A DNA stretch of 64,000 bases. It comes from Drosophila pseudoobscura (Eukaryota > Arthropoda > Insecta > Diptera > Drosophilidae). The stretch covers positions 12,276,001 through 12,340,000 of the forward strand of contig NC_046683.1 of the NCBI RefSeq assembly GCF_009870125.1, written 5' to 3'. The notes below the pieces were generated by a model. It worked only from the letters and a program-made list of their open reading frames with translations. It did not search any database and had not been told where the DNA came from. Positions 1 to 13,818 of this stretch are shown one piece after another. The stretch's first letter is position 1. Every line of letters starts with the position of its first letter. The position numbers and the translations under genes are program-made.

Positions 1-3000
1 AGCGTGTGCAACATAAATTCACTTACCTGTCGCACACACACACACACGCACACACAATCATACAGGACTCTCACAGATACAGATACATTCGCTGCAGGTG
101 CAGGCCTCCCCCGCCCTTTTTCTCTGTGCCACATGTCTGTGCCTCGTAACAGTTGCTGGTTTATGGAAATTAAGCAAGTTTTATATCCTCGCAAACGGGT
201 TGAATACCTAAACGATCCGAAATGCCGCCATGTTTGTATGTCCGAGGATATATCTGTGGGCTATATTTAAGCCGGATTTGGCCGAGGTCATCCTGAAATT
301 GCATCCGTGTGCGGCAGTGTTGTAAGATTGGGGTTAAGATAGCACAAATCTCTGGGATAAGTTGATTTATGCTTCCAAATCCCCAATCAGTTGGGGTTCA
401 GGCTGGAAAGAGATGCCGAGGATATGGCAAAGACATAAAGAATAGAACGAAGGGAGTAAGACGAGAAGGAGTGCAGGAGTCAAACGAGATCGCGACAACC
501 ACTTTGCTACTTTGGATGTTAACAATTTGGCACAGAGATATCCAATGTCTACGGAAGGAATGCGAGGCATAAAAGATGAATGAAAGATGGGACTACGTTT
601 GAAAGAGAATGATATTTGTAACTCTTTATGGAACGAAGTCCAAATACAGATGCAGATATGAATGAATTTTCGCTAAAAATCGAATGGAATTTAATAGAAA
701 TTGTCGTTGAACTCAATGGATTCCCAAGAGAACGAAATTCAGAGATGAATGACAATAAATAGAGCCATGAATGATACACATGTACCTAGAGGCATACCAT
801 GAATGGCTATGAATGGCTATGAATGGCTATGTTACAATTTAAAGAAATGAATTGTTAACAGTAAACTGTTAACTGTATTTGTTGCCCAGCCCCCGCTCTT
901 TCGTGAGGGAAATATACCATCAATGTCCTTTCTAGCTCTTATATATATAATCCTTATTGAAAGCGTTAAACTCCATAAAGAAAAAACTCCAAGAAAAATC
1001 TAAGAGAAGGCCAATCTAAACCTATCCATTACCCGTTGACCCTTTGTCTATGTCCTCCCTTTCCAAGGGTATGATCCACTTCGATGCCGCCGTTTTCACC
1101 CTGTCCGAACACCGGAGTACTACATTGTCCTCTGCTGTTGAATACGTAAACCCTTTTCCCCATTCGCTTCACTTCACTCCACTCCACACAATGCCAGGCC
1201 CCATATTTGGCCACAGCAAACATTTATTGCTTCAGCTCCCCGCTCAAGACAAAACAAAACCCACGAGGAGCGAGCAGTACGGAAAAAGCAAAAAGTAAAG
1301 AAAAAAAATCAAAAGCAAAAGCAAAAACAAAACCGGGAGTGAAAATCACCATACAAATGTAAGGAACAATGAGGAACAACGCCGGCAAAAACGGGGGAAA
1401 CAACAACAGGCGACAATTGCAACGTGTCAGAGCGACGTTCGTTGCATATTAGTTAAGCACACACACACACCGACAGACAGACAGACAGAGACAGAGAGAG
1501 AAAGCAAGAGAGAGAAAGAGTGCCACACAAATGCATCTTACTGAGCCTCAGCTTCAGTCCGTGCCTGTGTATGGGTGTCTATGTATGTGCTGGCACACGG
1601 GGCGTATGCCCAATGGTTTTTTTTCACTCACAACTGCGTCGAGGAGCCATATGCCAACATCCGGTTTTCGCACGCGCGCACACACACACACATACACAGG
1701 CACACAATGAACGATAAAAATGGCGATGGCGGTGGCGGAGACGGATGCAGAGGCAGAGGGGCAGGTATAGAGCCGTAGAGCTGAAGCTGTTTCAAGCCCC
1801 AATGACAACAAATGGACCATTTTCCGACCTACCTCCCCCCCTATTTATACACGGTACTCGTAGATTACTTACAGGAGGAACTAGCATGCTCTAGCATATG
1901 TAAGGAGCAGACGAAAGTCCTTGCAGACCTTACATACATGTATTCTTGATCAGCATAAACGTCTTTCTATCTATTCGGCAATATGGCAACCTCTTGAGCA
2001 CTGAGATTACAACTAATCTCGAATTATTTAAAAGTGTTTTTCGGATATATAAGATATAAGAAATGAATCCAAGTAGCGGGTATCTCACTGTCGGCTTCAG
2101 TTTTTTGAATAGTCTGAAGACCTCGAGGATGAGAAAGTACCAGCAGCAGGAGAGAGCACAGAAACAGCAGCCGGAGATAGAGAAGTGCACCAATTACTAG
2201 AGGATATGGCACAGAACTCAAGCTCGTTTTTTGGGCCCTGGGAGTGCGGCTGCAATCGCCAACTGTTGCGGTCAATTAATGAACATCAGGACGACGACAG
2301 GACCAGGCGGCTAACAAACCGAAGTGATTCAGATTGGCAAAGGCAATCACTACCACAAAACGGTTTGTTACCACAACACCGGAGATTATGCAGGTGGGCG
2401 AAAAGCGCTTCGATTGGATGGGGGAAAAACTCCATTTCCGAAGTGCCTTGATTACGGTTCAAGTGCCCAGAAATTAGGCTCTGGAAGCAGCTCTTTTAGT
2501 CTATTATGGTTTGGCCATCAACCGACACAAACAAGGAATGTTTAAGCAGAAGGAAAGTGTTGGATGATGTCGAAAACGTTGATGATTGAAGGCATTTCCA
2601 CGTAGCATAGAAGGGCCAGCAGGACCTGCCGTGTAGAGGTAGTAATTACTGCCTTCTCTTTTGAATGGGAATAGATTTCTGTGCATTTGTCAGCCCTTAG
2701 AACATTGCAAGTCGTTGATTTCAAGAAATGATTAGTGCGAGTATACCTTTAAGCGTCATAAAAATGTTCCCTGCCTCGCCCTCTGGCTTGTAACCCCATT
2801 ATGTCATTAACTATCAAGTCAGAGCCATGACTGACAGCAGTTTTAGTACGAGTATTTTTTTGTTGTTTTGTCCAGGGAGCTGGCAAGGATTGAAAACTAA
2901 TTAGTGACAAGCCAGTGCAGCCATCAAGTTAATGCAATCAGAGTGGGTACAGATGATAGAGAGCGTTAGACAGGGGGCAGAGGGGCGGCGATGATTGCTA

Positions 3001-4800
3001 GTACCGAGTGGGTAGTACAGAGCGTGGGTTCACAGGGGTGGGGGGGGCCAGTGTGAATACACTTCGATTAACGCTAAATTAGCTTTCGCTGAACTGAACT
3101 GAACGGAACAGAACAGAACAGAAGAGAAGAGACCCGAACGAAACGGAACGGAACAGAACGCAACGGAACTGAGGCTCCGGGTCGGGCCATAGCAGTGTGC
3201 ATCGAACAAAAGCCAAAACTGTCAGTGGCGGCTGATGACGATGCTGATGAGAGGGCGATGACGACAACGACAAGGCTGTATATTGCTATGGGGGGTACTG
3301 GGTAGTGGGTACTGTGTGGGGATGGGGATGGGGCACTTATCTTACTGCCGTTCTGTACTGTTCCGTTATGTTCTGTTCATATCCTTGTGCATTGTCAGCC
3401 CCATTGGCCATGGCGTGGCGTCCAATGCATTTGGCTATGATTCACAACACAAAAGATGCAGCAGCAGCAGCAGCATCATCCCAAGGAGGCAACGTGGAGG
3501 AGGGCCCTGTAAAAGTTCTGGGTTGCGGATAAATAGATGTATAAGCGGGTTCTATCTATACAAGAATCCCAGCCCCAAACCCAATCTTTGGTTGGGTGTC
3601 GGTGTGTCTGGCAATTTGCTAGGCAAAAGCTGACAAAACAAGTCCCTGACCCCAAAATGAAGGCAACAAAAAGCGTTGGCTGCTTTGTCAGCTTTCATCC
3701 CCGTCCCTTATCCTTTTAACCCGCCCCAGTCGGCCCCTTGGGCTCTATGCTAATAACCAATATTTTAGAGCCAAACCGCCGTCTGCCGTTGAAATTGTCG
3801 CCAGCAACAAAAGCAACACACAGAGGGATAGAAGGGAAAAAAAGCAAGAAAGGAAGGACTTGGGCTTCGGTAGGTGGAACTCTGGATACCCTTGCCGAGT
3901 CGTTGATATAGTCATTGGATGTGGATCAGCTTCGGACACGCCCTACAAAGAAAACACATCCAATTTGTATTGCCAAAGATGGTTCAAATGAATGAAAAAT
4001 GTTTTCTCTTCTGGAAGAAAGCATAAATACCCTCTTAAAGGGTATACGAAAAAGTTTTCACAGATAGCTGAATCATGCCGCTGACAAAGGAGCCGTTGCT
4101 AGGTGATGGCGGGGTCGGGTTCGGGCCCGGGCCCGGGCTCGGGGTCTGGGCGGGTGATGCTGGAAGGAAGTCGAGAATGGGAGGTTCACTACAAGGCATT
4201 AATTTAACAGGATAATTGAAAATGAATAGTTGCATGTGACCCGGAGCCAGAGCCTGAGTCTGAGCAGAGCGGAGGGGTGTAGAGCCGGGGTAGAGGGACC
4301 ACGTGGGGGCGACAACATCCGTGTATGCGACAAATCAATGCGGAACCCGGAAGGGACCGAAGATAATAATTTAGAGGGAATTTCCCTTGAGCCGAAAGGG
4401 GGGAGTTGGGGATGAGAAGTCTTTGATATTTATTTATGGACTATTTTAAATTCATTCATATGTCATTCGTGATGTCTTTGTACATAATTCAAAGATAATG
4501 AAATCGATCGATCAAAGTTTAGTTTAGGGTTCATTTATTTTGGGATTGTAGAATATCCTTTGTTCTTTAATGGTGGATTTTTAGGAACAACTTGATGGCC
4601 GACAAACAACTTTATCTGTGAACAAAGTCTATTCATTATCTTATGCATCTTTAAGCATAAATTATTGAACAGCAATTTAGATTCCTTTCAGAATATTTCG
4701 ATCATATGATACTTATTAAAGAATTGAGGATACTTTTTTTGAGATATTTCATGAAAAATCTCCAAATATTTACATAAAGATACAGATATGTATATTGGTT
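1..4800. other. No supported gene; simple-repeat-rich noncoding DNA
   Basis: I see no open frame with coding character. The stretch contains CA runs (near 41-55 and 1455-1475), four near-perfect copies of a 10-base unit GAATGGCTAT around 795-830, an inverted repeat GTTAACAG/CTGTTAAC at 854-873, pentamer GAACN repeats at 3095-3175 and a GC-rich GGGCCC run near 4115-4135. It could be intergenic DNA or the intron of a minus-strand gene, because a perfect consensus splice donor lies on the minus strand at 21-29. Confidence 0.6.
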
Positions 4801-4823
4801 TAGATCTATTATATGTAGCTTAC

Positions 4824-4874
4824 CTTTAGCCACTAGCTCATATGCTTTGTGGTCAATGAGGGCTTTGCCTGGGG
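4824..4874 (-). other. Possible small minus-strand coding exon
   Basis: On the minus strand, a CGCAG acceptor (exon starts at 4874) and an AAAG|GTAAGC donor (exon ends at 4824) bracket 51 bases that read in one frame as PGKALIDHKAYELVAK. I do not recognise the peptide. A further minus-strand donor, a perfect CAG|GTAAGT, lies at 21-29, so both could belong to a gene running off the left edge. This is inference from splice motifs only; chance matches are quite possible. Confidence 0.2.
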
Positions 4875-5369
4875 CTGCGATTGTGATTGCAATTATTTGG
4901 TTTAGATTTCGATATTTGGTTTGGTTTGGTTTGTGTGATTCGTGTTTTGGTTGATTTGATTTAAAGAGAATTTTACATGAAGAATTTGTGATTAGAAACA
5001 CTTTAGATTTATGTTTTAGATTTAAGGCTTAGAGATTGATGTCTGTTTTTTTTTTTTTTTTTTTGGCTGTGGTTCGGGCTTCGGCTTCTTAGTTTGCCCC
5101 TATGCAACATTGGTTCTTGGCTCCAAGTTGGTAATAGTATCGTACAACAAAATTGAACTTGGCAAACAGAACGAACGAACGAACGAACGAAGGAACGAAC
5201 GGATCAAACGAACGGGGGAACTACGAGTACGATTACGAAATGGAAATTACTCAATTTTACTGGACTACCATGAAGAGTTTTGTGTTCTAGTTGTATTGAT
5301 GGTTCAATTTAGGCGATGATCGGTAGGCGATCGATCTATTGATAAGTCCCATTAATATCAGTCGAGTGG

Positions 5370-5484
5370 GTGTGTGTGTGTGTGTGTGTGTGTGAGAGTG
5401 TGTGTATGCGTGGCATGAGGCGTGTGGCATTCATAAAACGAGCAATCGATAACCAGAAGCTGATGAAGGATGTTCGATTTGAGC

Positions 5485-5519
<35 letters not shown>

Positions 5520-6540
5520 TGATGGGGTTTGATTCGTTTTTGGTTGGGAAGCAAGCAAATCGTTTATGTGAGGATTTCTTATTAACAGTTTTGGTGTTTG
5601 GTGTTTGATGTTCGATGTTCGATGGAGGGAAGTCTGAAGTGCAAGCCAATCATTGGGTATTTTCTTTTTTTGGGTGGTTATTTGGAGAAACGATGAAAAC
5701 CGTTTTTTCTCTCTGTTTTCAATTCAATTTCGGAAAACAAATCGAGTTGCGAAAAGTTTGTTTGTTGTGGGAGAATAAAGTGAATAAAAGTTCAAGACAT
5801 GTTAGGAACTAGGCAGAACGAGATAGACAGAGATAGATAGAGAGATAGAGAGTGAGAGAGAATGACAGAGAAAGACAGACAGTTGGTTATATGTACATAT
5901 ATATACATTTATATTTATACTCGTATATAGAACAGAACAGAAAAGAATGAAATGTTATTTGGTTGTTGTCAGGAGTCTAGAATCTAGATCTAAAGTGGAG
6001 CATGACAAGGCACGACTGGGGAGAGGAGAGATGGGTAAATATACATACATATATATTTTAGAGTTATTTTAGATGCCGCTAGTTGGCCAAAGTTCGCTTG
6101 GAATCCGGGTTGATAGTGGGGGTGGGGGAGAGTGGGTGGGTTTTTGGGGACTAGGGCTATGGCTATGGCTATGGCTAGAGCTAGGGATGCTATCATACGA
6201 GTATCATACGGTATATATGGTATGGCATAGTACTTAAACAGTCAACGAACACACAATAAACATTTCAATTGTATTCTGAAGGAGCTCACATTTTGCGAAT
6301 GACGACATTTTTGGATCTTTCGGAATCTTTAGCTTTATCTGTATCTGTAACTGTAACTGTAACTGTAACTGTATCTGTATCTTTGTCTTTATCTTTATCT
6401 TTGTTTGGCCTTTACTGTCTTTTTGGCTATTTATTGGTGGTGGTGGTGGTGGTGGTATTGGTTGTGGTACTAGTACTAGTTGTAGTAGTGGTGGTAGTGG
6501 TGGTTGTGGTGGTTGTAGTGGTTGTAGTGGTGGTGGAGCG
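5370..6540. repeat. Cluster of microsatellites
   Basis: A GT run (5370-5394), an AG run (5489-5516), a degenerate TGTATC/TGTAAC hexamer array (about 6335-6407) and a long GGT/GTA array (about 6434-6537) lie within 1.2 kb. Open frames over these repeats are low-complexity Ser/Leu/Val products with no coding support. Confidence 0.85.
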
Positions 6541-8080
6541 GTGGCATTAGCGGTGAACGAGCGAGCTGTGAGGCATTGAGGCGGTGAAGCGGTGAGGCGG
6601 TGGTGGTTGGTGCAACGTTTTATATCGTTTCTTTTTGCCCGAGCTCTCAGTTCCGTTATTGTCCTTGTTAATCAGTTGATTATACTAATATTTTTCTATT
6701 AATTATTTTTATTGACATTGTTTTTGTTGCTGTTGCTGTTGCTGTTGTTGTTGTTGTTGGTGGTGGTGCAAAATATCTCATTTTGATTTTGATCTTTCAA
6801 GCGTTTCACTCTGCTTCTCTCCTTCTTAGGGCGAGACAGACAGCTCTAAAGTTTTGTTGGTTTTTACTTTTTAAAGAACCCAAAATAACAGTAAACGTGT
6901 TGGGGCAATAATGCCAGTGCGTGGTGCTGTGTGTGTGGGGGGAGGGGGGGACGGGGGCGGTATTGTTCGGTTCGTTTCGTTTCGTTTTGGTTTGGTTTGT
7001 TGTATGGCTGCTATGATGACGTCGGCGATGGGACGGGACGGGACGGGGCGGCAAGTGGTTTAAGTTAAGGGCAACGAAGTGGCGCAAAAGGAAAACGAAA
7101 AAAACAACCAGCCCAGGCGGGGGTAGGAAGAGGCGCGCCAGAGAGTGTAATAAGGAGTAAGCAGTAGGACGGCAGAGGAGTGCGGAGAGAGGCAGCGAAA
7201 ACCAACCCTCCCGCTGCTGACTCAGATGGAACAGCAGCTGGGAGCAGGGGCACGCGGTAAGGGGTAAGGGGTAAGGGGCAGGGGTCGATGGCAAAGGGAG
7301 CGCTAGGCGGTTCCAGCACTTGCCGAAACGAAAAACTAAACAAGAAATTAACCAAAGAAGACATACAGCCCTGTTTCGCGTATCGCCGAATCTCATTTCC
7401 CCCAGAAAACTGTCAACACACAGATTTAGGGGTTTGCCTGAAGGACCTCAAGGGCCTTGCTCTCAATTAAATGTTTTCTATTCTATCAAAGAGCATTGAG
7501 AATATTTCCCAATTCAATTTTGGCACGAATTTTCGCGAAACTGGAAACCAGAACTGGTCTGATGATAAACACAAAACGGTAAACGGCAGTACAACGGTAC
7601 AACGGTAAATGGTGACCACTCAACGGTGAAACAGAGAACACACACAATAATGAAAGAAAGACAGAAAGAAAGAAAAAAGAGAGCCGAACAAAACAGATAA
7701 CAGGACAGGGGACAGGGGACGGGGGAAAGGGGAAGCGAGACCCTCTCATTGATTTACTTTTCCATTGACATTAACTCAAGAGAAGATCGAACAGAATGTG
7801 TCTTTCGCCAGGTCTATAGACCGATCTGCGAGAGCTCTGGACTCCCATTAATATTGATATTCACTTGAATCCAGTTCCAATTCGATTGGTGTCTCTCTTT
7901 TGTTTTTTTTTTTGTTTGAATTGTTTTCTTTTTTCTTTATTTGGTTATATTTGCATTTTATTTATTTTTTTGGGGGTGTGTGTGTTTTTGTTATTGTTCT
8001 TGTAAGCTCGCACACCAATAGCACACACACGCGCACGCACGCACTGCGCACACACTGACACGAAACACTGGAAAAAAAAA
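6541..8080. other. Noncoding DNA, no gene seen
   Basis: Contains a TTG/CTG run near 6720-6765, GT-rich and G-rich tracts (6925-6960) and an A/T-rich stretch (7890-7985). A 196-codon minus-strand frame over 6806-7396 is Pro/Ser/Leu-rich and looks like chance. Confidence 0.6.
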
Positions 8081-8323
8081 GGGAGAGTGCATGGATTGCG
8101 TACGCTGAGGAGTATATTCGAAGTCGATGACTCGTCCGCAGCGCCGTTCGAAGAAGGACTAAATATTTTGTTGTTTTATCGAGAATATCACTTTTCTGAA
8201 TTTAGAACAAAATTACTGTTGTTTCCTTTACCGCGGCCAAGACATGTTTCATTCATGTTCGGGGGCGGCAAGGCCGATTCATTCAAATACGCCCGCCTTC
8301 AAATGTTGCTGGGGCCCGAAAAC

Positions 8324-8460
8324 GTTGCACGGCAACAAACGTGTGTTGCCGAGCAGAAAAAGGTATGGGCAACAAGCGAGTCGACCCAGAAAATCCAACG
8401 CATGCGAGGCAAAATCCACCCCAATACATAATGTACCGCTTGAAAATGTTGCTCGGCAAC
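8324..8460. promoter_or_regulatory. Paired GTTGC-N3-GCAAC sites (X-box-like)
   Basis: Two nearly identical 13-base inverted repeats, GTTGCACGGCAAC (8324-8336) and GTTGCTCGGCAAC (8448-8460), lie 124 bases apart. A GTTGCTGGGGCC half-site at about 8305 and other TTGCC/GGCAAC halves lie nearby. RFX-family factors bind GTNRCC-N(0-3)-RGYAAC; these sites match with the last base of the left half changed. Function is inferred from shape only. Confidence 0.35.
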
Positions 8461-8560
8461 AAGGCTGCTCACAATCCGGACTCATGTTTTGAGAAGAGAG
8501 GATTTCTTACGCTCTCTCGGGTCCTGTGAGAGCAGTAGCTCTGTTATGGCAACAGTCGCC

Positions 8561-10880
8561 TGTTTTTGAGCTGTTTTGAAAAACATCGGTATCTGTAAGC
8601 CATATCATCTTTTTGTACAGAAATATAGAATTTGAATGACTTCTGTGAAGGAGTATCTATCATTCATTAAAGATTTGAATCGCCTCCACAACACAGAGAA
8701 ATCAATGTTAGGGGATTTAACAGAAAGCAGAGCAGAAGGCACTGTTATAGTACAGAGAGAGAGAGAGAGAGAGAGCTAAAAGGGAAGAGCGTGCCTGATG
8801 GGAGAGCGACAAGTGGCGGTCAATTTGAAAAGGCTGCCACTTGCACGTTGTTGTATCCCTTAAGGGCAAGTAAATGTGAGACGGGACTTCATAATGAATT
8901 ACTAAGCATTTCCGCTATAATGAAAACATCTGTGTGTATACAGGGAACTGTTTAATTCACTTTCACAAGCTTTATCGCATTATTGTGCTCTCTGCTCTCC
9001 CAGCAAAAACATGTGAGTATTTGCGATTTCAGCCTGGCAATGCCCCAACTAGGAGCAGACTTTTGTCTGCAATATTTTGACATTTCGAAGGGCAAAAGAG
9101 CGCCTGTGATGGGCGCGAGGGGCTTTAGCTGGAGCGGGAGCGGCAGCAGGACCTAGTCAAAATAATAAAAATTTATAAAATGTAAGTCCGCTCTCTCAAC
9201 TGCTGCTCCTCCGGATCCCGCTCCGCCCCCCCCGCTCCTTTAACCATTGCGTTGTGCGTTGTGCGCTGTGCGTGTGTAAGTGCTTAGAAAAAAGGCGATT
9301 GTCAGAAGACATGTTGCTACAATCGACGTATGGTATGGCGTGCGTGTGTGCTTATGAGCCTGCTTGGCTGTGCGTGTGTGTGTGCCGCACTAAAGCATAC
9401 TTATGCGCGCAAGCATTTATTTAATTAACAAATTGAATGCTTTATACCCCATCAAAGGAAATCCGGAATGGAAATCATGGCAAGGCAACTCTGAACTCCC
9501 AATAAGGTCTAACTAGCACTTTATATAATAAGTACTCTCACAGGCCCACAAAGACCATCTCCAACACACTCCAACGAGCACCCCTACAGTCACACATTCA
9601 AACACACACACACATACACACACACACATATATAGGGAAACACGCGCGCGTTTATAGGCCGAGCACGTTGAAGGGGAATTCAATTTCTGTCTCCAATTAT
9701 CGAATAAAAAAATAGTACAATTGTTGTAAAAAAAAAAATAAATGTCCAAGAATCGTTGATTTTCCAGCACTCGCGATACTCTGACACTTGTTTTTCGTAA
9801 ATTGGTCAAAAAATATTGCTGCTTGATTACGTTAAGATATATAATTATTTATGGTGGACTTTTGGCGTGTTTGAACGCGTACCGTGCTGAGATTCGTCTG
9901 CGCTGCGAAGTGCTCCAATGGCGGAGAACGAATTTGAAACTGAAACTGAATTTGAATCTGAAGTCATGCCTATGGCATTTGCAACGTGTTAACCTCCAGC
10001 AAGAGAGAACCACTATTACAGCAGAGAAAACCAGAGAGAAACAGTTAACAGTGAGAGAGAGAGAGAGAGGCAAGCCCTACGCATGCGTCAAAGACACCCC
10101 TGTTACCAGTGCACCTGGGCCTGGGCTGGCAACACTCGAAAGGGTGCACCAGCGATTGTTTATAGTGGCGCCAGCTGGTGCCTGAAAAGCTTCTGTGAGG
10201 TTCTTGGATTGCTAAAGCATATGTGAGCTTTGAGCTTTGCTAGAAGTTTGTCATAGGAGCTTTATTCATCCCCGGCCTATAGCTTTTCTCTTAGCTTTAA
10301 GCCTTACTTAAGACTGTTTTTGAAGTTCGTGATTGAAGCTTTCCTAACCTGTCCTATATCTGGCACAACACAAAGAAACGCAGCCCACAGGCAACTTACG
10401 TTAATGATCCGCTAGATCTTACTTGAGTAACTAAGACGACTTTGATCAAACTTCATTGCTCCACAAGGGACATGTCTATGATCAAAATAACCTGAAGTTG
10501 TTTTTCTTTAATCCGATTTGGTCACCAATCATTTGCATAAAAGCTATGGGTTATAGCCAATTGATTGGTTTCTAGGCTATATTAAACGATGGCCTCCAAG
10601 GCCTACTTATCCTTGCTACCCATCTAAGTCCTTATGAGGTTTACAGGCATCTGACTATCTTGATTGTTGCGACAATTCAAATATTTTAATGTGATTTGTA
10701 CTTTTGAAATCCGCGTATCTCGAGCCACTCGAACCAGCGAGTGGTGTAGCGACGAGTCGTCTCCAGCGAGTATGGGAGCCAGGCTATCTCAACGATGAGG
10801 TGGCGCAACGCGCAGGTCTCCGAATCTAAAATATTCTCACAAAACAGCGTGCACAAGTGATGGGGTTATCACAAAATTCA
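8561..10880. other. Noncoding DNA, no gene seen
   Basis: Contains an AG run (about 8756-8776), CA/TA runs (9604-9633) and unique sequence. No open frame of convincing composition; the 127-codon plus-strand frame at 9802-10185 begins without an ATG and has no recognisable domain. Confidence 0.55.
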
Positions 10881-10888
10881 ACACAGTG

Positions 10889-11550
10889 TGACGTCACAAA
10901 AAAGCTGGCTGTAAAGACAATAAGACTTTAGAAAATTATGACTGGGGGCAAACTTGATCAGTACTCAGTGATGGATCTCCGGCGATACAGCCAGTGAACG
11001 CACATGATGAAAACATTCAGGCATCTCAAGAATGCCAACATAATAAAAGGTCATGAACTTAGCTCAATAATTCCGCATCGAAGCCGACTCTTACCAATAT
11101 CGATATGTAACGATCTAATTATACTAAAGAACACAATTAAAACACAGGATACATGGCACCTGATACCTGATACATGATCCATCATTGTGCTGGCAATATT
11201 TTGTTTCTTAGAAGATATTTCTACATTTGAGAGCTTTTCGGCAGTCCTATTAGCACCTTCCACTGCATCCCCGCAGTCGCGTGACGTCACACGCGACTGG
11301 GGCAGTCGCTCCGTTGCTCTCACGCACACACACACGCAGCAGCCGAAGTTGCAGCTGGAGAGCAGATCTCTCTCACAGAGCCGCAAGGAATTTCGGACAT
11401 TTTCATCCCCAAAAGCAAGCGGGAGAACAGCAACAAAAGCCGCTGCATACGTCCAGGCGCTGCTCGCGTGGGCGAAAGAGGGAGGCCTGCCAGCAACGAG
11501 ATAACCAGAGAGCAGACGCACAACAACGATAGAGAGAGAGAGAGAGAGTG
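10889..11550. promoter_or_regulatory. Two CRE palindromes and GAGA tract
   Basis: Full palindromic CRE sites TGACGTCA occur at 10889-10896 and 11282-11289. The second sits in the centre of a longer imperfect palindrome (about 11270-11301), with arms AGTCGCGT and ACGCGACT followed by GGGG. A GA run at about 11529-11549 could bind GAGA factor. CREB/ATF proteins bind the CRE; a role in the PRDM gene or in an unseen minus-strand gene is inference. Confidence 0.4.
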
Positions 11551-11759
11551 ACGTGCGAGAGTGACGCAGGCGCCCCACCGCCCACACAGCCACAGAGCAG
11601 CGAAGCCAGCAGTGGAAGTGACAGCGGCAGCGACGTGGACAGAACCACCACCACCAACACCCGCCCAGCCACCCTCGCACTGCCTCTCTCGCTCTCTCTG
11701 ATCACATCGACCCACCGCAGTGGTGGAGCTGGGGGTGGGGAGCTGGGGGTGAGGTATCG

Positions 11760-13787
11760 AAAGCACAACAAACCGTAAACCATCGGCGCTGCCGCTCAGC
11801 TCCTCTCTCTGCCGCTGTGCTGTCCGCGTCGACGTTCGCGACTGTTGGAATGACAGGATGTTGGTTCCAGACGCCGCTGGACTGGGCAAGACACGTGAGG
11901 TGGGGGCGGCAGGGGGCTTGTGCTTCGCAGCAGCCTTACCACCACATAAACAAAAATTCGATTTATGACCACTGTGCGGATGATGGTGGGAGGAGGGGGG
12001 TGGTGGGGGTGTGGGCGGTGTCGGTGAATATTTGGGGGTGGCGACACTGCCACTGCCACTGCTTCTGTGCCGCCTCTGACTGTGACAGCAACGGCGACGT
12101 CAACGGCGGCCGTTCTGGCAATAACGATAACACTCACACAGACCCCAAGGGGGGAGGTGGAGGCAAAGAGGGTGTGTGTGTGTTTGTGATGGGAAGAGGC
12201 AGAGGAAAAAGTCGGATAGAGACAGGAGGGTGGGGAGGGTTATTCTAGGATTGCTAGGGAGATTGCTAAAGAGAAGGAGACGGAGACCCGAGGCTGAGAA
12301 CGGAACTTGGCGCAGATGACGATGTGTGTGGCACTGTGGCAGCAGCAGAACGCATACACTGCGAACTAGAAATGGGAATGCAAATCGATTGGGGCATGTG
12401 TCGAGGTCATATATGTATATACCTTTCATACAGATACATATGTACATAAAAAACAAGAAATTAATCCAATCCACAATCTGATCAGTAGGATCATAATATC
12501 AGCTAAGTATCGATGTATCTTCAAAGCCTTATTCCTGAACTTTCATCCTTCAAATAATTTTCAATTCCATCTTAAAATCGTACAAACTGAAACTTAATCT
12601 CAAGACTATTCTATATGCATATTTATTTCCACTCGATTCATTCGATTCGAGTTCGTTCAAGTATTTCTCGCTGTGCAAGGACTAGAGTCCTGTGTAAGTA
12701 CGAGTAGTTCCCCGATACCAGTAGAATCCGTGTGGTTCTTGGTGTAGTTTTTGCTGCTTCTGCCGCTGCCAACGTCGTCGTCATCTCAATTCGCGAAAGT
12801 CCACACACACACACACACACACAGAGAGCCAGAGGGAAAATCGCGCTTTTGGCCGTTTTTGGGGGTCTCTCTTCGCGTCAAAAACAGCGACAGGAGCCGA
12901 CGACGACGACGGCGACGACGACGACAACGACAACGACGATAACGATGCCGCGACTTGGGCCGAGAGAGCAGCGAGTGGTGTTGTGCCGAGTCGCTACTCT
13001 CTGTAATCTAACGGTCCTTATGCGAAAAAGTGCGCCCCCCACACACACAGGCACACACGCATACACATACACATACACAGAGAGATGCGGAGAGAACTGT
13101 GGAGGCGGCCGCTCAGCTGGCGTCGTCGTCGTCGTTGCCGCCGCCGCCGCCGCCGTCAGCGACAGCGTTGAGGATGACTGCGGCGAGGACATACACATAA
13201 ATAAAAAGTCCTTCATTCCGTCGCGACCAGCGAGTAACGGCTCATGAGCGCTCGCAGAGAAAACGCTAAACATAACGGCGGATAAAAAATTGGCAGAAGA
13301 GAAGCCAAGAGAAGGCCTCCGCCCTCGCACCCGCACCCGAGCCCGCAGAAAGCAGCACAAAGAAAAGTCCAACAGAAAAGAAAAAAGAAACAGTTAAATA
13401 ATTAACAGTGAATCCTTTTTTTGTTAGTATTTTTTTTGACACATTCTTTTCAAGTGCGCGAAACAGTGGCCGCAAAAAGTGCGTGGTGCTAGCAGCTAGC
13501 AGCAGTTGCAGCAGCACCAGTAGCAGCAGGAGAACGCAACGTAAGAGGCAGAAAAAAGTGCAGTGGCGGCGAAGGCGAGGCGAGGCGAGGCGTCTAGCAG
13601 CCCCCCTCCCGCACACACACATAAAAGAACACGCGCACACACTCACACACAAGCAGACACACGTACACAAACTGAGAAGCCAACCCCGCCATCACGCGCG
13701 GGCCCTGTCTCGCGCTGCCACCTTCCACACCGCCCTTCCCCTCAAAGAGAGCACGCGGGGGGCAGAGACACCCTCTACATGAGGAAA

Positions 13788-13818
<31 letters not shown>

